A DNA stretch of 64,000 nucleotides from Styela clava (GCF_964204865.1 NC_135255.1:14971135-15035134); one strand, 5' to 3'. Counted from the first letter of the stretch, positions 47,840 to 59,800 are shown. Program-made: numbers and translations. Notes: generated from the letters alone by a model not told the origin.

Positions 47840-48684
47840 AGAAGAATGAGGTAATCATGAAGTTGGCCAGCTAGGGAGTATTTTATATCGATCCCACTGT
47901 AACAAATTTTGTGATCCAGTGCGATTAAATTGTTAGTTACATCCTTATGCGTTTGCAATATTTGCTGCAATTGCGAACATGATGTATGAACTATTTATTT
48001 TATCGAAACAGTGCGGTGAGATTTCAGTTATTTTTAATTATTACAATCATCAAAAAAATAACATGACGATCAACAAAATACCAAACGATTTATAGGTCCA
48101 TTTCATGCCGAGAAACATTCATATTGTTCAATAGCAGAGGGAAAGGATCAGTAATTATTAGGCATACGCTAGTCGTATTGTACATAGTATTGTACCAGTG
48201 TCTGTGTAGTGTCACTACATTAGCATTCCATGACTAAAAGTAAAATATGTAATTTGTTGCATTCCATATTGGCGGTAATATGCTAACTTGGCCACATTTG
48301 CCTTAAGACTTTTCATAAAGTTTTTTCCCTAGGTCCAGCAATTTACCAATCCCCATATTATATTATTCCACCACATTTATCTACAATATTCTAGCAATCG
48401 CATTCCCTGTGTCTACCTGGTAATGGTTTCTGAAAATACTTTATTTTGGTATTTTATATCATAGGGAGCTCGCTGATGTCTAAGTTTTGGAAATCTGAAT
48501 ACGAGAAAAGCTTATAATCATTACTCAAGAGTGAAGAATAATACCATAATAACGTGTCACTACGCAGTCAAAAACGATCAATACTGATATAAATGAACTA
48601 AATAAAATATCGAAATTCAACTTCACCTTCACACGATTTCATATTTGGTTGAAATCAACGATAATAACAACTATTTTTTTCGAG
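47840..48684. other. Spacer
   Basis: No gene seen. A short block near 48.08-48.12 kb (CAAAATACCAAACGATTTATA) resembles the end of repeat R3. Confidence 0.35.
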
Positions 48685-48875
48685 TCATTTTGCAATTCAT
48701 CAACTCAATCGAACATCAGATAAACGATCTTAAAGATTTTGATGAAATCGTAAACCGATACGTAAGATTTTGGGTGATGGAATTCCAAAAAAATTGTGAT
48801 ACAGTCATAGTTGGAACAGTTGCTTTGAAAACTCTAGAAAACTATAATAATCGCCAACCACGATCGATCTTGAAA
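48685..48875 (+). pseudogene. Acetyltransferase subfamily 2, solo third exon on the opposite strand
   Basis: Reads ILQFINSIEHQINDLKDFDE, then YVRFWVMEFQKNCDTVIVGT, the core exon of subfamily 2, but on the plus strand while its neighbours are on the minus strand. It is 191 bp where intact exons have 197, an in-frame loss. The expected donor GTAAGT is GTTCTG. No partner exons are present. Confidence 0.8.
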
Positions 48876-49161
48876 GTTCTGCGGACAATGTTTCAATATT
48901 GCAACATTCCGAAAAGCAAGCCAAGGCGTTTTCGTACCACACAATGCTGAAGACTAGAAAAATTTGTTAAATCACAATATCAATTTACAGTTTCGCGGAC
49001 GACCGGCAAAATTCGTTCATCAAATATGAAAAGTGCCATCAATTATGAAAAATGTATTTTTGCCAAAAACTGGAAGCATTCTCTGTAAGTGCACAACACT
49101 ATAGTATGGTGAAAATGCAATTAAGCATGTAAATGTACCAAATGAGGGAATGAAAACTCAC

Positions 49162-49258
49162 GAGTATTTTGCGAATTTCTTGACGCCAGTCCAATCTTCG
49201 AGATTCACTCTTAGTTCATAAAACCCGGATGAAGTTATTTGATGTAGCAATTCAAGGC
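49162..49258 (-). pseudogene. Stray fibrinogen-domain exon (copy 2)
   Basis: Duplicate of 33915-34011. It reads GLELLHQITSSGFYELRVNL and then EDWTGVKKFAKYS in 97 bp, with the acceptor TTGATTCAG and donor GTGAG retained. It differs from copy 1 by several substitutions but not by indels. Confidence 0.85.
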
Positions 49259-49867
49259 CTGAATCAAAAAAAGACAGTCTTTGGTAGACTTTTTGTATAA
49301 AAAGTGCCAAAAACGCTGTATCGGAGAACTTTGTAATGTTGTTTTTTACAATGCGTGACAGAATGGCTTGCGCTGAAGCATGCAATTTCACTGATGAAAG
49401 ATTAGAACAGTAGCTCCCAAAGTGGGTTCCGCGGACCTTTTAATTTGCAAATTAATTTGATCTCGAAAAAAAAATTATGAAAATATCGTTGATAGATAGT
49501 TTTCAACCAAATATAAAATTGCCTGAAAGGTGAATTTGAATTTCGACTGGTTTAGTATTGAGCATTTTTGACTCCAACAACAACAATTAAGATTTTCAGT
49601 CATAAAATCGTCTTATAACTAAAAAGCATAATTAGGTATCTAGTAACTGTCATGGTCGGTTAATTGGGTTCTATATTACACGGCTGTAAACGTATGGGTT
49701 GTCCAATGCTGTTTACATGGTGGATGCTCAGATAGGTAATTTGCTTTCTGTTTCAGTATTTGCTACACGTCGGAACCAATGATTTGTTTTTCGTTCCCGA
49801 GTTCACCTTTTAGCTATTATTTTTAGCTAGTATTTAAATAATATTTAATCAAAATGTTTTCACTTAC

Positions 49868-50800
49868 TGGCTACAATCAGAAATAGCATCTGAGTCACCA
49901 ATAAAATGATTATATTTCCGTCAAACGTTGCCGCGAACATTGTCGTAATCATAGTCATGATGCCTCTGCTTCAGCTACTATTTACTGGGGTGTCTCCACC
50001 GGAAAAATACATCATAATACATTTGTACTGTTATCTGGTGACGCTTGCATTCCTGATGCTTTCGCTCCTTGTTACTTATCGATCTTAAGATCGGTAAGTA
50101 TGTTGATAGGTATTTGTCTGTCTGTCTGTTTGTTTGTCTGTTAGATGAACCCGATATCTCACGAAGGCGAGGTTGAATCTGCTCCAAATTTGCATGTGCA
50201 TTCATCGTATCTCGGACTAGAAGCTTATTGATTTTGAATGAATCATGTCGTATAATTAGCGAGTCATTAATTAATTAGTGATGGGACATGCGGAGTCACT
50301 ATAGAGTCATGAATCGAAACCGCAGTTTCGATCGAAAAGTCATCGGTCTCCGACCGATATTCTCGTTTAATAATTGGGCGCTCCAGAAGTGTGTGTACCA
50401 ATATGGAGATAACTAATTTGGTTTGCCTACTTTCCATCAAGTTGTGTAAAGGGACTGAAACCGATGGAATTCTATGTGTATATTCACTTTGCTAACGCAG
50501 ACAGTCTCCGAACTCGTAATAGAACTAAAATAAGAAAAATCGGAATGAAATTATGGCCTAACCCTAACCGGGCACACATACATACTACCAATAACTGTAA
50601 CTTTGGTGATTAATAAATGATATAATAAGCTTCATTACGACCCATTAAATTGAAATTGGTATTACCTGAACTTAACAATTTCTCCAGCATCTTATTTTCA
50701 CTTTTATATAAGAATGTCCGTATAGTCCGTTTCTAACAATTTTCCTTACTATGGGGAGATCTTCTCTTTGCAATCCGCGAATTCGCAATCCTTGATTCAT
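49868..50800 (-). pseudogene. Acetyltransferase subfamily 2, two-exon remnant (copy 2)
   Basis: Duplicate of 34663-35561. E1 50800-50666 (MNQGLRIRGLQREDLPIVRK) is open; E2 at about 49965-49868 has the same out-of-phase start (CAG|AGGCATC). The frameshift therefore predates the segmental duplication. E3 and E4 are missing here too. Confidence 0.75.
50265..50588 (+). repeat. Dispersed repeat R1 (copy inside segmental duplication 2)
   Basis: Duplicate of the R1 copy at 35.02-35.35 kb, carried along by the duplication. Minor differences include GATGGGACATGCGG at the left end. Confidence 0.7.
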
Positions 50801-52877
50801 AGTAGAACGACCTAGCGTTTCATATAATCGGGGAATGCTTTCTAATCGTGGTATTTGCCGAACGTCTTTACATTAAACGTGAGCCGCAATCTGCGTTGCG
50901 TCACGTTATTATCGTATTATTTGTGAGATTAATTATTATAAGCTTCTTCATAATTGTCTCTTGTTACTGAGAGTTCAACATGCTTTCGTTAGTCTTGTTT
51001 TCACTGGCGTATGCATGTAATTGAGAGTGTGAAGCACTTTGGTGATTTGTTGTGCCTGAATACGCCGCATGACTTTTGCTGAGCATGGGACTGAGGATGA
51101 GACAAAATGCGCATGCTGCTACATGCTAGGATAATAATTCTCCTCCATATTAAAAGTCACGTTTTCTCTGTGCGCTAGTGATGACGTAATTAATAGAGAA
51201 TTTGTCCCAGAGACTTCTATAAATCCTCAATTAATATACAGAATAAAACATTATGTTGTAATTTGATATAATTTGCTACAAATCGCTTTTCACTCGATAA
51301 TATGTTAATATTTACTGAAAGCTATTATCTTCATTTTTTCAATTTTTTTGCGACCAGTGAGGATTATTCTAATTTGAATTTTATTAAATTGGAAGGAATT
51401 CAGCATCAAGTGAACATATATCGACATAGGGATTTGTACAAAAATAATTGTTTTAAAACAAGTGTTTCAAATCAAGTTTTTTTGCCTCTTTTGTTCAAAA
51501 TGGCTGTACTATTTGATTTTTTTTAATAAATAGAAAAAGGTTGGAGAAAGCGTATGCGGACGTGCTATAAAACATTTTCCCGAATAGGTTGCGTTATGGT
51601 TTTTACGATTTTTCAGCTCATTTCAGCCAATCCTTTCACCAGCAACATTTGAACTAGCACGAGATTTCGCCAGATTACTGGCGCGATCACCGATCGCAAG
51701 GGCGGGAAAAATAGAATATTTCAAGTCAAATAATTCGAATATTTTCAGTGAATTGTGTAATATTGACTATTTTTAATTCATAAACAACATGCATTCATAA
51801 CGCTAGACATTCTAATGTTGGTGAGCTACATTTCTGCCCGTCCTCTTTTTTTAGACGGCAACGGCGAACCTCAAATTTGGTTTAAATTGCTGGGAGAACT
51901 ATGCATTCATATCGGCGAAATATGTTAAAGACGGCTACGAAGGAGTGAATTTGAGAGTCATTGCGTGAATCCTGAATGTTATTTTGAGTGCAAATAATGA
52001 TTTAATAAATCTGCAATAAGGACAATTATACTAGTTAAATAATAATTCCTCGGTGAAGTTTGGGAAAAATTTCGCACAATAATTTGTTACCTTGTTTGAC
52101 ATTTCCAATTTTACGAAATGGCGTTAGTGCGTTTTATGCAAAACTAAGAATTGAAACAATGCGTAAATACGACTCCTCAAATTTGTTTGTGCACACACAG
52201 GGAGGAGTAAATTTTAACAAGTTCCAATATTCCAAATAGTATCTTGCATAGTAGTCCTAATGTCACGGTACGGAGATGTTGCTACCGTGGTTGTAGATGA
52301 ATCAGAAGACTCGAGGATTCCGGATTGGTTGTTTATTGTACGGCAACTCCAATATCAAACTTAAAACAGCATAACAGATTACATCACTGAAGAACTAAAA
52401 ACACGACCGACCGCCAGCGCGGCAGCCGGAGAAAAGAGATCGAAAGACAGTTTTGCCTCACATGTAGTGAGTGGTCGGAGTCAAAATCCGACAAAACAGC
52501 ATTAAATAAGGATCAACATAACAGTCTATGAACATAAGAAAAATATATATACACACAATATAAACACGGACACTCTAGTCCGCGACACTAATTCGAATAT
52601 GCAATTTAACCTTAAGCAGCATCTATCTTTTTTTGTCCGTGAAATTACAAATGAATAAAATTACTAATTTTTAGATAAAACATTTCAAATATATCATTAA
52701 AATTAAGAATTTTTCATGTAGAATTAAACCAGATTAGAATCTGGTAAATTAATTTCACTCGAGCTGTAAAAGATATCTAACTTTAGAGTGTACTGACGGT
52801 AAGTAGCGTACGAAAACCAACTTCCATTACTAGAGATTAGAGAAAATATGGAAATATAATCGCGCATCACATTATTT
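50801..52877. other. Intergenic part of segmental duplication, copy 2
   Basis: Counterpart of 35.56-37.82 kb. The open frame of copy 1 at 37183-37446 is broken here by small indels, which argues against coding function. Confidence 0.5.
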
Positions 52878-54652
52878 TTACAATTTCTTTTCCATATAAT
52901 GAATATTAATACCAAGAAGCACAAACATTAGGGGTTTGTTAATAATTCTCGTCGTAATAAATCCATGAGTTAAATACATCGAAATAGCAGGCATTTGCAT
53001 CTCAGTGCAAACCAGTATGATTCGATTGTAGCTCAATGCAGAAGCTTCATCTACGGCATGTGCAAGCAATTTTCTTCCGATTCCTTTTCCTCTGAAGTTT
53101 GATGATACAGACATTCTCTATAAAATGAAATTTACACAGATATAATTTGATACACTTAGATTTAAAAAACCTGTGATTGCACAAAACGAAGACAATCACT
53201 TTACGAACGGCGTTAGCGATTGTTCCGTCAAAAGAGAAGATTTTCGGCAATATTTTTGCAAAAACGATTATTACATGGTATACAGTACACTAAACTGGCA
53301 ATGTATATGCCTTAAAATGACTGGTAAATGTTTTATCCTTTTTGCAGGCCTTTTTGTTCCTGATTACTGACCAACTAATAAAGTTAAATATATATCTCCA
53401 ACCTGATTATGATTTTGTTTCGACCTTGTTTGAATTATCTAGCAACTTACTTTTAATTTGATAGTGGATATTGGTTGTCGATTAGTAACGTCTTCTTGAG
53501 TTTTCAAAGCAATTGTCCCGACTATTAACGTATCATAATTTTCTATAAATTCCATCACCCAAAATCTCGGGTATGTGTTTTTGATTTCATCAAAATCATT
53601 GAGATCATTTATCTGACTTTCGACTGTGTTGATAAATTACAAAATACCTTGATAGAAGTATATACAATAATATTATTGTTAATTTTTTTCAACCAAGTTG
53701 AAATTGAATGAAAGGTGAATTTGAATTGCGACTGGTTTATTTACACCAGCCTTGGGCGTCTTTGACTCCAACAACAACAATCAAATTATTATTCATAATT
53801 TTATTTTACCCAAAACACAGCTCCGTATTTAATAACAAGGACGCTAATGAGATGGAATTAAGAAGTCTTGCTTGTTCATTCTTGTTAAAAGTGAAAGTGC
53901 GGATGTTATTTGTGGTATTCGAATTTTCATTTTTACTGCCCATCTCAACTATCAATTTTATCCATTTTCAAAATTAACTTCTTAACGGTATCTTTTCTCA
54001 CAAAGAGTTTAATAATAATAGATACCTCATCATTAACTTTAAAATTTGTTTTCACTTACTTGCAATAAACACAAAGAGTAATTCAGTTATCGAAGAAATT
54101 ATGATGTTTCCGTCAAATATTGCCGTAAACATAGTAGTAATCATAGTCATAATGACCTGAAGTTTTGAAATAAAAATAATTCACCAAGTAGAGAAATAAA
54201 TTCGTTTAACTGGTATTGTAGATTTGAGACTTGAAACGCCGCCTCCGCCAATATTTGCTGTCGTCTCTACCACATCAGAACATCATTTAAATATAAAACA
54301 TAGTATATGTTTGAAAAGATTTGGGGTTAGGGTAACTAGTAACGCTTTCATTGCCTATATATATTTCCGAATTCGTTTGGGAATTTGTAACTTCATTTAA
54401 AGGTATCGTGAATAAAATATTAAATGATGACTAATAATCTAAATCTCCAAATCTCAACAATCATTCAATTGGTAATGGTGCTTGGCGATTAAATAAAATA
54501 AGAAACTATATTACCAGAACATTCCGATTTTTCCAGAATAGTATTTTCAACCCCGCGTAAAAACGTCCATACAATCCATTTCTCACAATTTTTCTGACTA
54601 TAGGAAGATCTTCTATTTGTAATTCGCGAATCCGAAATAATCTTTTGTTCAT
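52878..54652 (-). pseudogene. Acetyltransferase subfamily 2, copy 2: nonsense codon in exon 3
   Basis: All four exons are present: E1 54652-54515 (MNKRLFRIRELQIEDLPIVR), E2 54156-54060 (membrane anchor), E3 53647-53451 and E4 53117-52878 (RMSVSSNFRGKGIGRKLL, then MPAISMYLTHGF). They total 672 bp, enough for 223 residues, with correct phases and splice sites. Near the start of E3 the codon that is CAA (Gln) in copy 1 is TAA, so the protein would stop right after the membrane segment. The R-x-x-G-x-G loop in E4 is otherwise intact. It is a very recent pseudogene, or a polymorphic null allele if the stop is not fixed. Confidence 0.85.
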
Positions 54653-55759
54653 AATGGGATGAGCTGGCATTTCACACAGTTGACCAAATCGAGATTACAT
54701 TTTAAAAATCACAATGTACAAACTTTAGGTTTTAATGTGATTAATAAAATCGCTCTGCGTCACTTCCTCGTGTGTTTGTTCATAATAGGCTGCAATTGCA
54801 ATCTTCATTTATTTTATCTAAACTATGCATTGAGTGATTCAGTTATCATTTATACTACAATCAATAACATTCATATTGTTGAAATAAATGTAGAAAATTA
54901 ACAGGACGTAAATTCATTTAAAATTAAATCGTAATTATAATGATCTATTCATTTACCGCGTGACGATGCTACTTTCGCATCATTATTTTGTTCGATATTG
55001 TTTAACTGCTAACTCGTCATTCCTTGTTTGTTCCGCTTACTAAATAATCTGTCCACTGTAATTTAAAACAACGTTACTCACTGTTCGTTTTTTTCTATAT
55101 AAACTATATAAATATTTTTTCTTAGCATTGTTATAAACTGATTGCCTGAAAAATCATGACTTTGGTTGATTAGACGAAACGTAACAGAATAAAAGCCTTT
55201 GAAACGCCAATATAGCCATTTTGATTTTCGCTACAGTATCCTTGAAGTGAATGCGGATCCAGGGCTAAATGTTTTTTTCAAGATCTAGATGTAAAATTTG
55301 GAGCCTAGATGTTAGCTATGAAATCTAGATTTTATTTTTTCAAGGTTCTAAATATTATTCAGTGGGAAATAAATAAAAAGATGTGTATAATACTGTGATA
55401 TGTGAATGGATATTATTTCATTATTTAGAAATATCGATGTAAGATTGATAAAACTCATTTATATTGTATTCGTGAACCGGTACTATATGTATTTAAAATA
55501 TTTAAATAACGAATTGAACATGTTTAAAACATGTGACGTTTTAATTAACGTTAAATAGAAAGGGCAACGATGAGTCAGTGCTTATGTTGCCAAGGGTGAC
55601 TTGTGTTGTTCAAGTTGCTTACTCCAAGATTTTAAAATTATAAAGGTATTTAAGTCTATAAGTGTCATTAAATTTGTCTCTCTTTAAACAACAACCTATC
55701 AAAATGCCACATGTATGCACTACCAGCAAAAATTTAGAAAAAACTTAGATTGACTTATG

Positions 55760-55858
55760 GAATCAGCCTTTAAGGAATGGATTGCCCCTTCGGATGATAA
55801 GAACAAAGCCTTTTGTAAGTTCTGCAGGCGGGAATTGAATTCTAGCTTCTTCGACATC
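55760..55858 (+). pseudogene. Zinc-finger remnant of a transposase-like gene
   Basis: Reads ESAFKEWIAPSDDKNKAF, then CKFCRRELNSSFFDI. This resembles the N-terminal zinc-binding segment (C-x2-C) of BED/hAT-type transposase-related proteins, family assignment from memory. It is followed by a stop. The copy-1 counterpart near 39.87-39.91 kb has lost most of it by deletion. Confidence 0.45.
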
Positions 55859-56567
55859 TAATATTACGGTATTATGTAATATAATAAACATTGTATGGCA
55901 GCCCTGTACGGATCCGCTGACACGAGGTAAAGCGGGAGGAACAATAGTTCGACACACGCTAGCTACTTCAATTAACGATAAATCGTGTTAGACTTGGTAT
56001 TTGCTGAACATCTATATCTTGAAAGTCTACCAGAATTTGCGTTGTGATACTACAACAGCTTACCGTTGTCAGCATATCATATTTGGAGATATTAACATAT
56101 ATCTTGTTATCAAGAAGCTATTTGGATTTAAGCCTAGATTTATGTCATTAAGGGTGATGAATTTACGACAAGCACGTTTGCGTTTTATCATATTCGATTA
56201 CAAAATCTGGATTTTAGTGATAACAAGACTGAAGTAGTGCTTCGAAAAAAATAAATTGTAATATTATGAAATGTGCATGCTACAACACCAAACGGGAATT
56301 ATCGTAGATTCAGTGGAACAACCAGAAGTCTCCTTGGGAGCACAAAGACCAAACGAAGTGGAGACGATAGAGAGGAGCTCAGCAATTCTATCGCACGTGC
56401 AGATAAGCGAATTTACACTTTTCACCATTTGGTAGTCGATTATGAACGCTTAGTACAGTATTACTGTTTCATACATATTGTTTAGAATGTTTTACATTTT
56501 TTAAGATATTGACGAAAAGATATTGTCACACCTCTACGTAACAGAGGAACTTGAGATTTTCAATGTA

Positions 56568-58278
56568 TCAACTTTCATGTAGATCCTTTTCCATGTACAA
56601 TAAACGTATCCCGGACAGAACGGAAAACAAAGTTTCATCGATGATCTTAAATGTTTCGAATCCATATCTTTTGTACAATGTAATAGCTGGCGGTTGCATG
56701 TCTGCGCAGTAAAGCACCATACGCTGAAATCCCATTTCTGTAGCTTGCTGTAGAGCATGCTCGAGCATCTTGGAACCAATTTTCATTCTTCGTAGATTAG
56801 GCGTGACAGATAATCTCTGCTGAAAATAAATGATATAACGGATGCGATGATTAGAAATTACATGATCATGGGTATATATGTGAATATATCAAAATTTATG
56901 AGCTCTGACAAAGGTTCATCGTGACCAGGAAATTAAAACATATATGAAACTATTAAATATTAGAATCTCTTTTCACATTTATTTTTTTTTTAAAAATATT
57001 TTCACAAAACAAGATTACGCATACATACTCTATCAATAGTATCAACTCATATTCAAGCAAAGTAATATGAGGAAATGGAAGTGTAAAGTTTCACAGACAC
57101 TATACTTGACTATGTGCCGTTTGTTGAACACAGACACACAACAAAAATTCGAATATTCATTAGCGTAATGAAGCTAATTACTCAAATCAACATATTTTTT
57201 CAATAATACGACTGGAAAATAATTGTCATCAACTTCGAATCAGCAAATTGCATTGTAATGTTATGAGCAAAAACTTACCTTTAATTCCACTGTTTGCGTT
57301 GAATCATGATCTTTGTCGCAAGTTGTCGTAAGCGCAACTGATGCAACAATCTGTTTTTGGTTATTTATGATAACATCCAATATCCAGAATTTAATGTATT
57401 TTTTCGAAGCTACTCCAATATGTCTCAAGTCCTTCAGTTCGTTTTCAATACCAATGTAGAATTTTAAAAGGCCTGAATAGATGAATAGTTAGGTATATAG
57501 TTCATTATATTATTATATTATTCATATTTTCTTACATCCCAACGCCAGCGACGACTCTTGAGCGAAAATGATAAAAACAAACGTACAGATGTCTCCATCA
57601 AGCAAAATCATTAGCACTGTGGTGACAGCGAGGAGAATGATCTGAAACATAGTATTTTCAAAGTTGATATTTACTGTCTGCCTGAAACAATTCTTTGGCA
57701 CGAGAGCGTAAAAATAGCATACCTTCCTAATTTGTAGCCCAACCAATTTTAATTTTTCAGTAGGCCTACTCAAATAATCGAAGTTGTGGCATAATGCATT
57801 TCCTCTGAGAAGTACGATATCCGATATTCAATCTCAATTAGGCTGTTTCATTTTAATTCACGAGTATTTTGTTTTATGACGTCAAGCGTGACTTCTACGT
57901 CACAAATGCACTCTGTGAATCGCACAGCGCAATGCGTTGAGAAATCCAAAAATATAAGACTGCTGGGCCACTTAGGCACTTAATGCAAATTTGCAGTGCT
58001 GCAATCGAATGATTTTGCAATCCTTGCTATTTTACACAGACATGTTGCGCACAAAAAGTATATTTAAAAAATTAAAACGTTCAATTGAAATATAATGTAA
58101 TATGTGGTTCGACTTTTCATACCTGGGCCTTTATGTTCTGTCTAAAACAATCTTTTAAATTTTGTCGCCATAGTCCGTACATGTTGTCGCTGATCATTTT
58201 TATTGTTTCGTCAAAATCCTTCCTCTCTATCAAACGGATTCGTTTTTCAAGTTGTGTTTTCGAATAATTCGTGCACAT
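56568..58278 (-). CDS. NAT8/camello-type N-acetyltransferase G (intact, subfamily 1)
   Basis: Duplicate of gene D: exons 58278-58123, 57641-57536, 57472-57279 and 56816-56568 (156, 106, 194, 249 bp), 234 residues. The last exon is two codons longer (ends DLHES). Start MCTNYSKTQLEKRIRLIERK; anchor IILLAVTTVLMILLDGD; loop RLSVTPNLRRMKIGSKML; tail AITLYKRYGFETFKIIDE. All splice sites are good (GTAAGA, GTAAGT). The loop lysine is retained. The homologous 5' flank of genes B and D is absent upstream because the duplication ends about 12 bp past the ATG. G must therefore use a different promoter, or it is silent despite the intact frame. Confidence 0.85.
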
Positions 58279-58290
58279 CTCTAGCTTCTG

Positions 58291-58799
58291 ATATGACAAT
58301 CAAAAAAATCTTTGTTCATGAAGATATCAGCAATTCAGAAAGAATTACAAGCTAAATATGAACTTCAACTGTTGCTCTCACAACTTAAACTTAATAAAGG
58401 CAGTGTAAACAAAAACTAACAGTGCAATATTTGCTTTGTGCTTGTTTTCTATTTGTTCCGAATAGTAACCCTTGTTTGAAAGCCTGTTTAAATCCCATAT
58501 TCATTTCGGACACTATTGCTTTACCATAAAAGTTGCATATATAAAAGTATATAATTGATTTATCACGTAGATTTTTCCCGGATAAGTTCAATCTGTTATC
58601 AGCGGGAAAGTGTACGGTGCCTGTACATCTGTGCTTATAATTTTTTTAATTCAATAATATAGCACAGAGTCCTGCATCTGTTTGTGGCGGCATGGATTGT
58701 TTCCATCTATAGATCGTTGTATATACATCTGTTAAAAACAAGCGAACAATGCTCAAATATATGGACCCAAAGGCCAGCAGTACCGCTAGTCTTCCCGAC
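58291..58799. other. 5' flank of gene G
   Basis: Unique sequence not shared with the flanks of B or D. No promoter motif is singled out. Confidence 0.35.
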
Positions 58800-59140
58800 T
58801 TCGATTTGACCGACCATCACGAGATCGCGGAACCGCCACACGGTGCGCAGTTTTTATGACGTCATCACTCGAACTTTCATGGTGAAAAACGAATCTCATG
58901 GAGCCCGCAGAAATATTTAACATAGATAAAAGTAATATTCTTCTAGCGACAGCATCAATCTTTAACTACCGAAAATTTCAACGCAATTGTTCCAGTATAG
59001 TTATGGAGAAAGCAAGAATAATAAAGAATGACTAACAAGAACAACAATAACAACAACAAAATAACAAAACGATCCTTATGTCCATTTTGTGTCTAATCAT
59101 AACAAAACGATTCATAGGTCTACTTCGTGTCATGAATAAA
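58800..59140 (+). repeat. Dispersed repeat R3, copy 3
   Basis: Shows TATGACGTCATCA, GCAGAAATATTTAACATA, ATTTCAACGCAATTGTTCCAG, an AACAACAATAACAACAAC run and AACAAAACGATCCTTATGTCC. The AACAAAACGAT end word then occurs a second time. Confidence 0.65.
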
Positions 59141-59800
59141 TTGGACTGAGAGGAATTAAAACCATAAAGTCTGCTTTGCTAAAATTCGTACGCGTTTTGG
59201 AAATTTGAGCTTGTTGTCTATAAAATGCTCGTGAGTGTTTTTAATCATACTATGGGTCACCTTAATTAATGTTTCTTTTTGGACTTGGCAATAAAAAGTT
59301 GATAAAAAAAACATCGTCAGAGTGATCAATGGGAAGCGGTAGGTTTTACGGTTTCAGCGGAAAATCACATTTTTCTAATCCATAGCTAACGCAAAAAATC
59401 CCAAACTTATTTATATACAAAGACAGACAATCAATCCCAGACAAAATTCATATATCATCGTATTCGTTCACACCGATAAGAAGGACTTTTCCAAATATTA
59501 CATTTGTCGCATTACAAACTTTATTCAATTCATTTACCAAATACCGGTATATTCCGAAGGAAAATGTAAATATACATACTGCTCATATCGCATGCTCGCC
59601 AAAGAGCATTTTTGTGAAACTACATTTGCCCAAAAATCTGTTACCGCTGATTGCATTTTGCAAAAATCATTTTCGCGAAAATGGTCCCGCAAAACACTTT
59701 TACACAAAAGACGCCAACTTATATATCATACCACACTCTGGTTAAAAAAATGTTACGTCACATTTTATTTGAAAAATTATATGTATCACAATGTAATGCA
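59141..59800. other. 5' flank of the fibrinogen-domain gene
   Basis: AT-rich. The frame upstream of 59801 is open back to 59651, but the hydrophobic signal sequence begins at 59801, so the upstream part is read as leader. Confidence 0.4.

Larger units (their letters stand above)
48992..58290. repeat. Segmental duplication, copy 2 (9.3 kb)
   Basis: Partner of 33746-42310. It retains the 820 bp (54580-55400) and about 80 bp near 55.78-55.86 kb that copy 1 has lost, so it is closer to the original in length. Copy 2 itself has small changes: the nonsense codon in the subfamily-2 gene, a palindromic insertion at 50.08 kb and a loss in the hAT terminus fragment. Confidence 0.9.

Noticed and set aside
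33746-58290. Idea that the two large copies are an assembly artefact of two haplotypes
   Set aside because: Not excluded, but the 6.7 kb between them has its own content and the right flanks differ (R5 and promoter versus R3); read coverage is needed to settle it.
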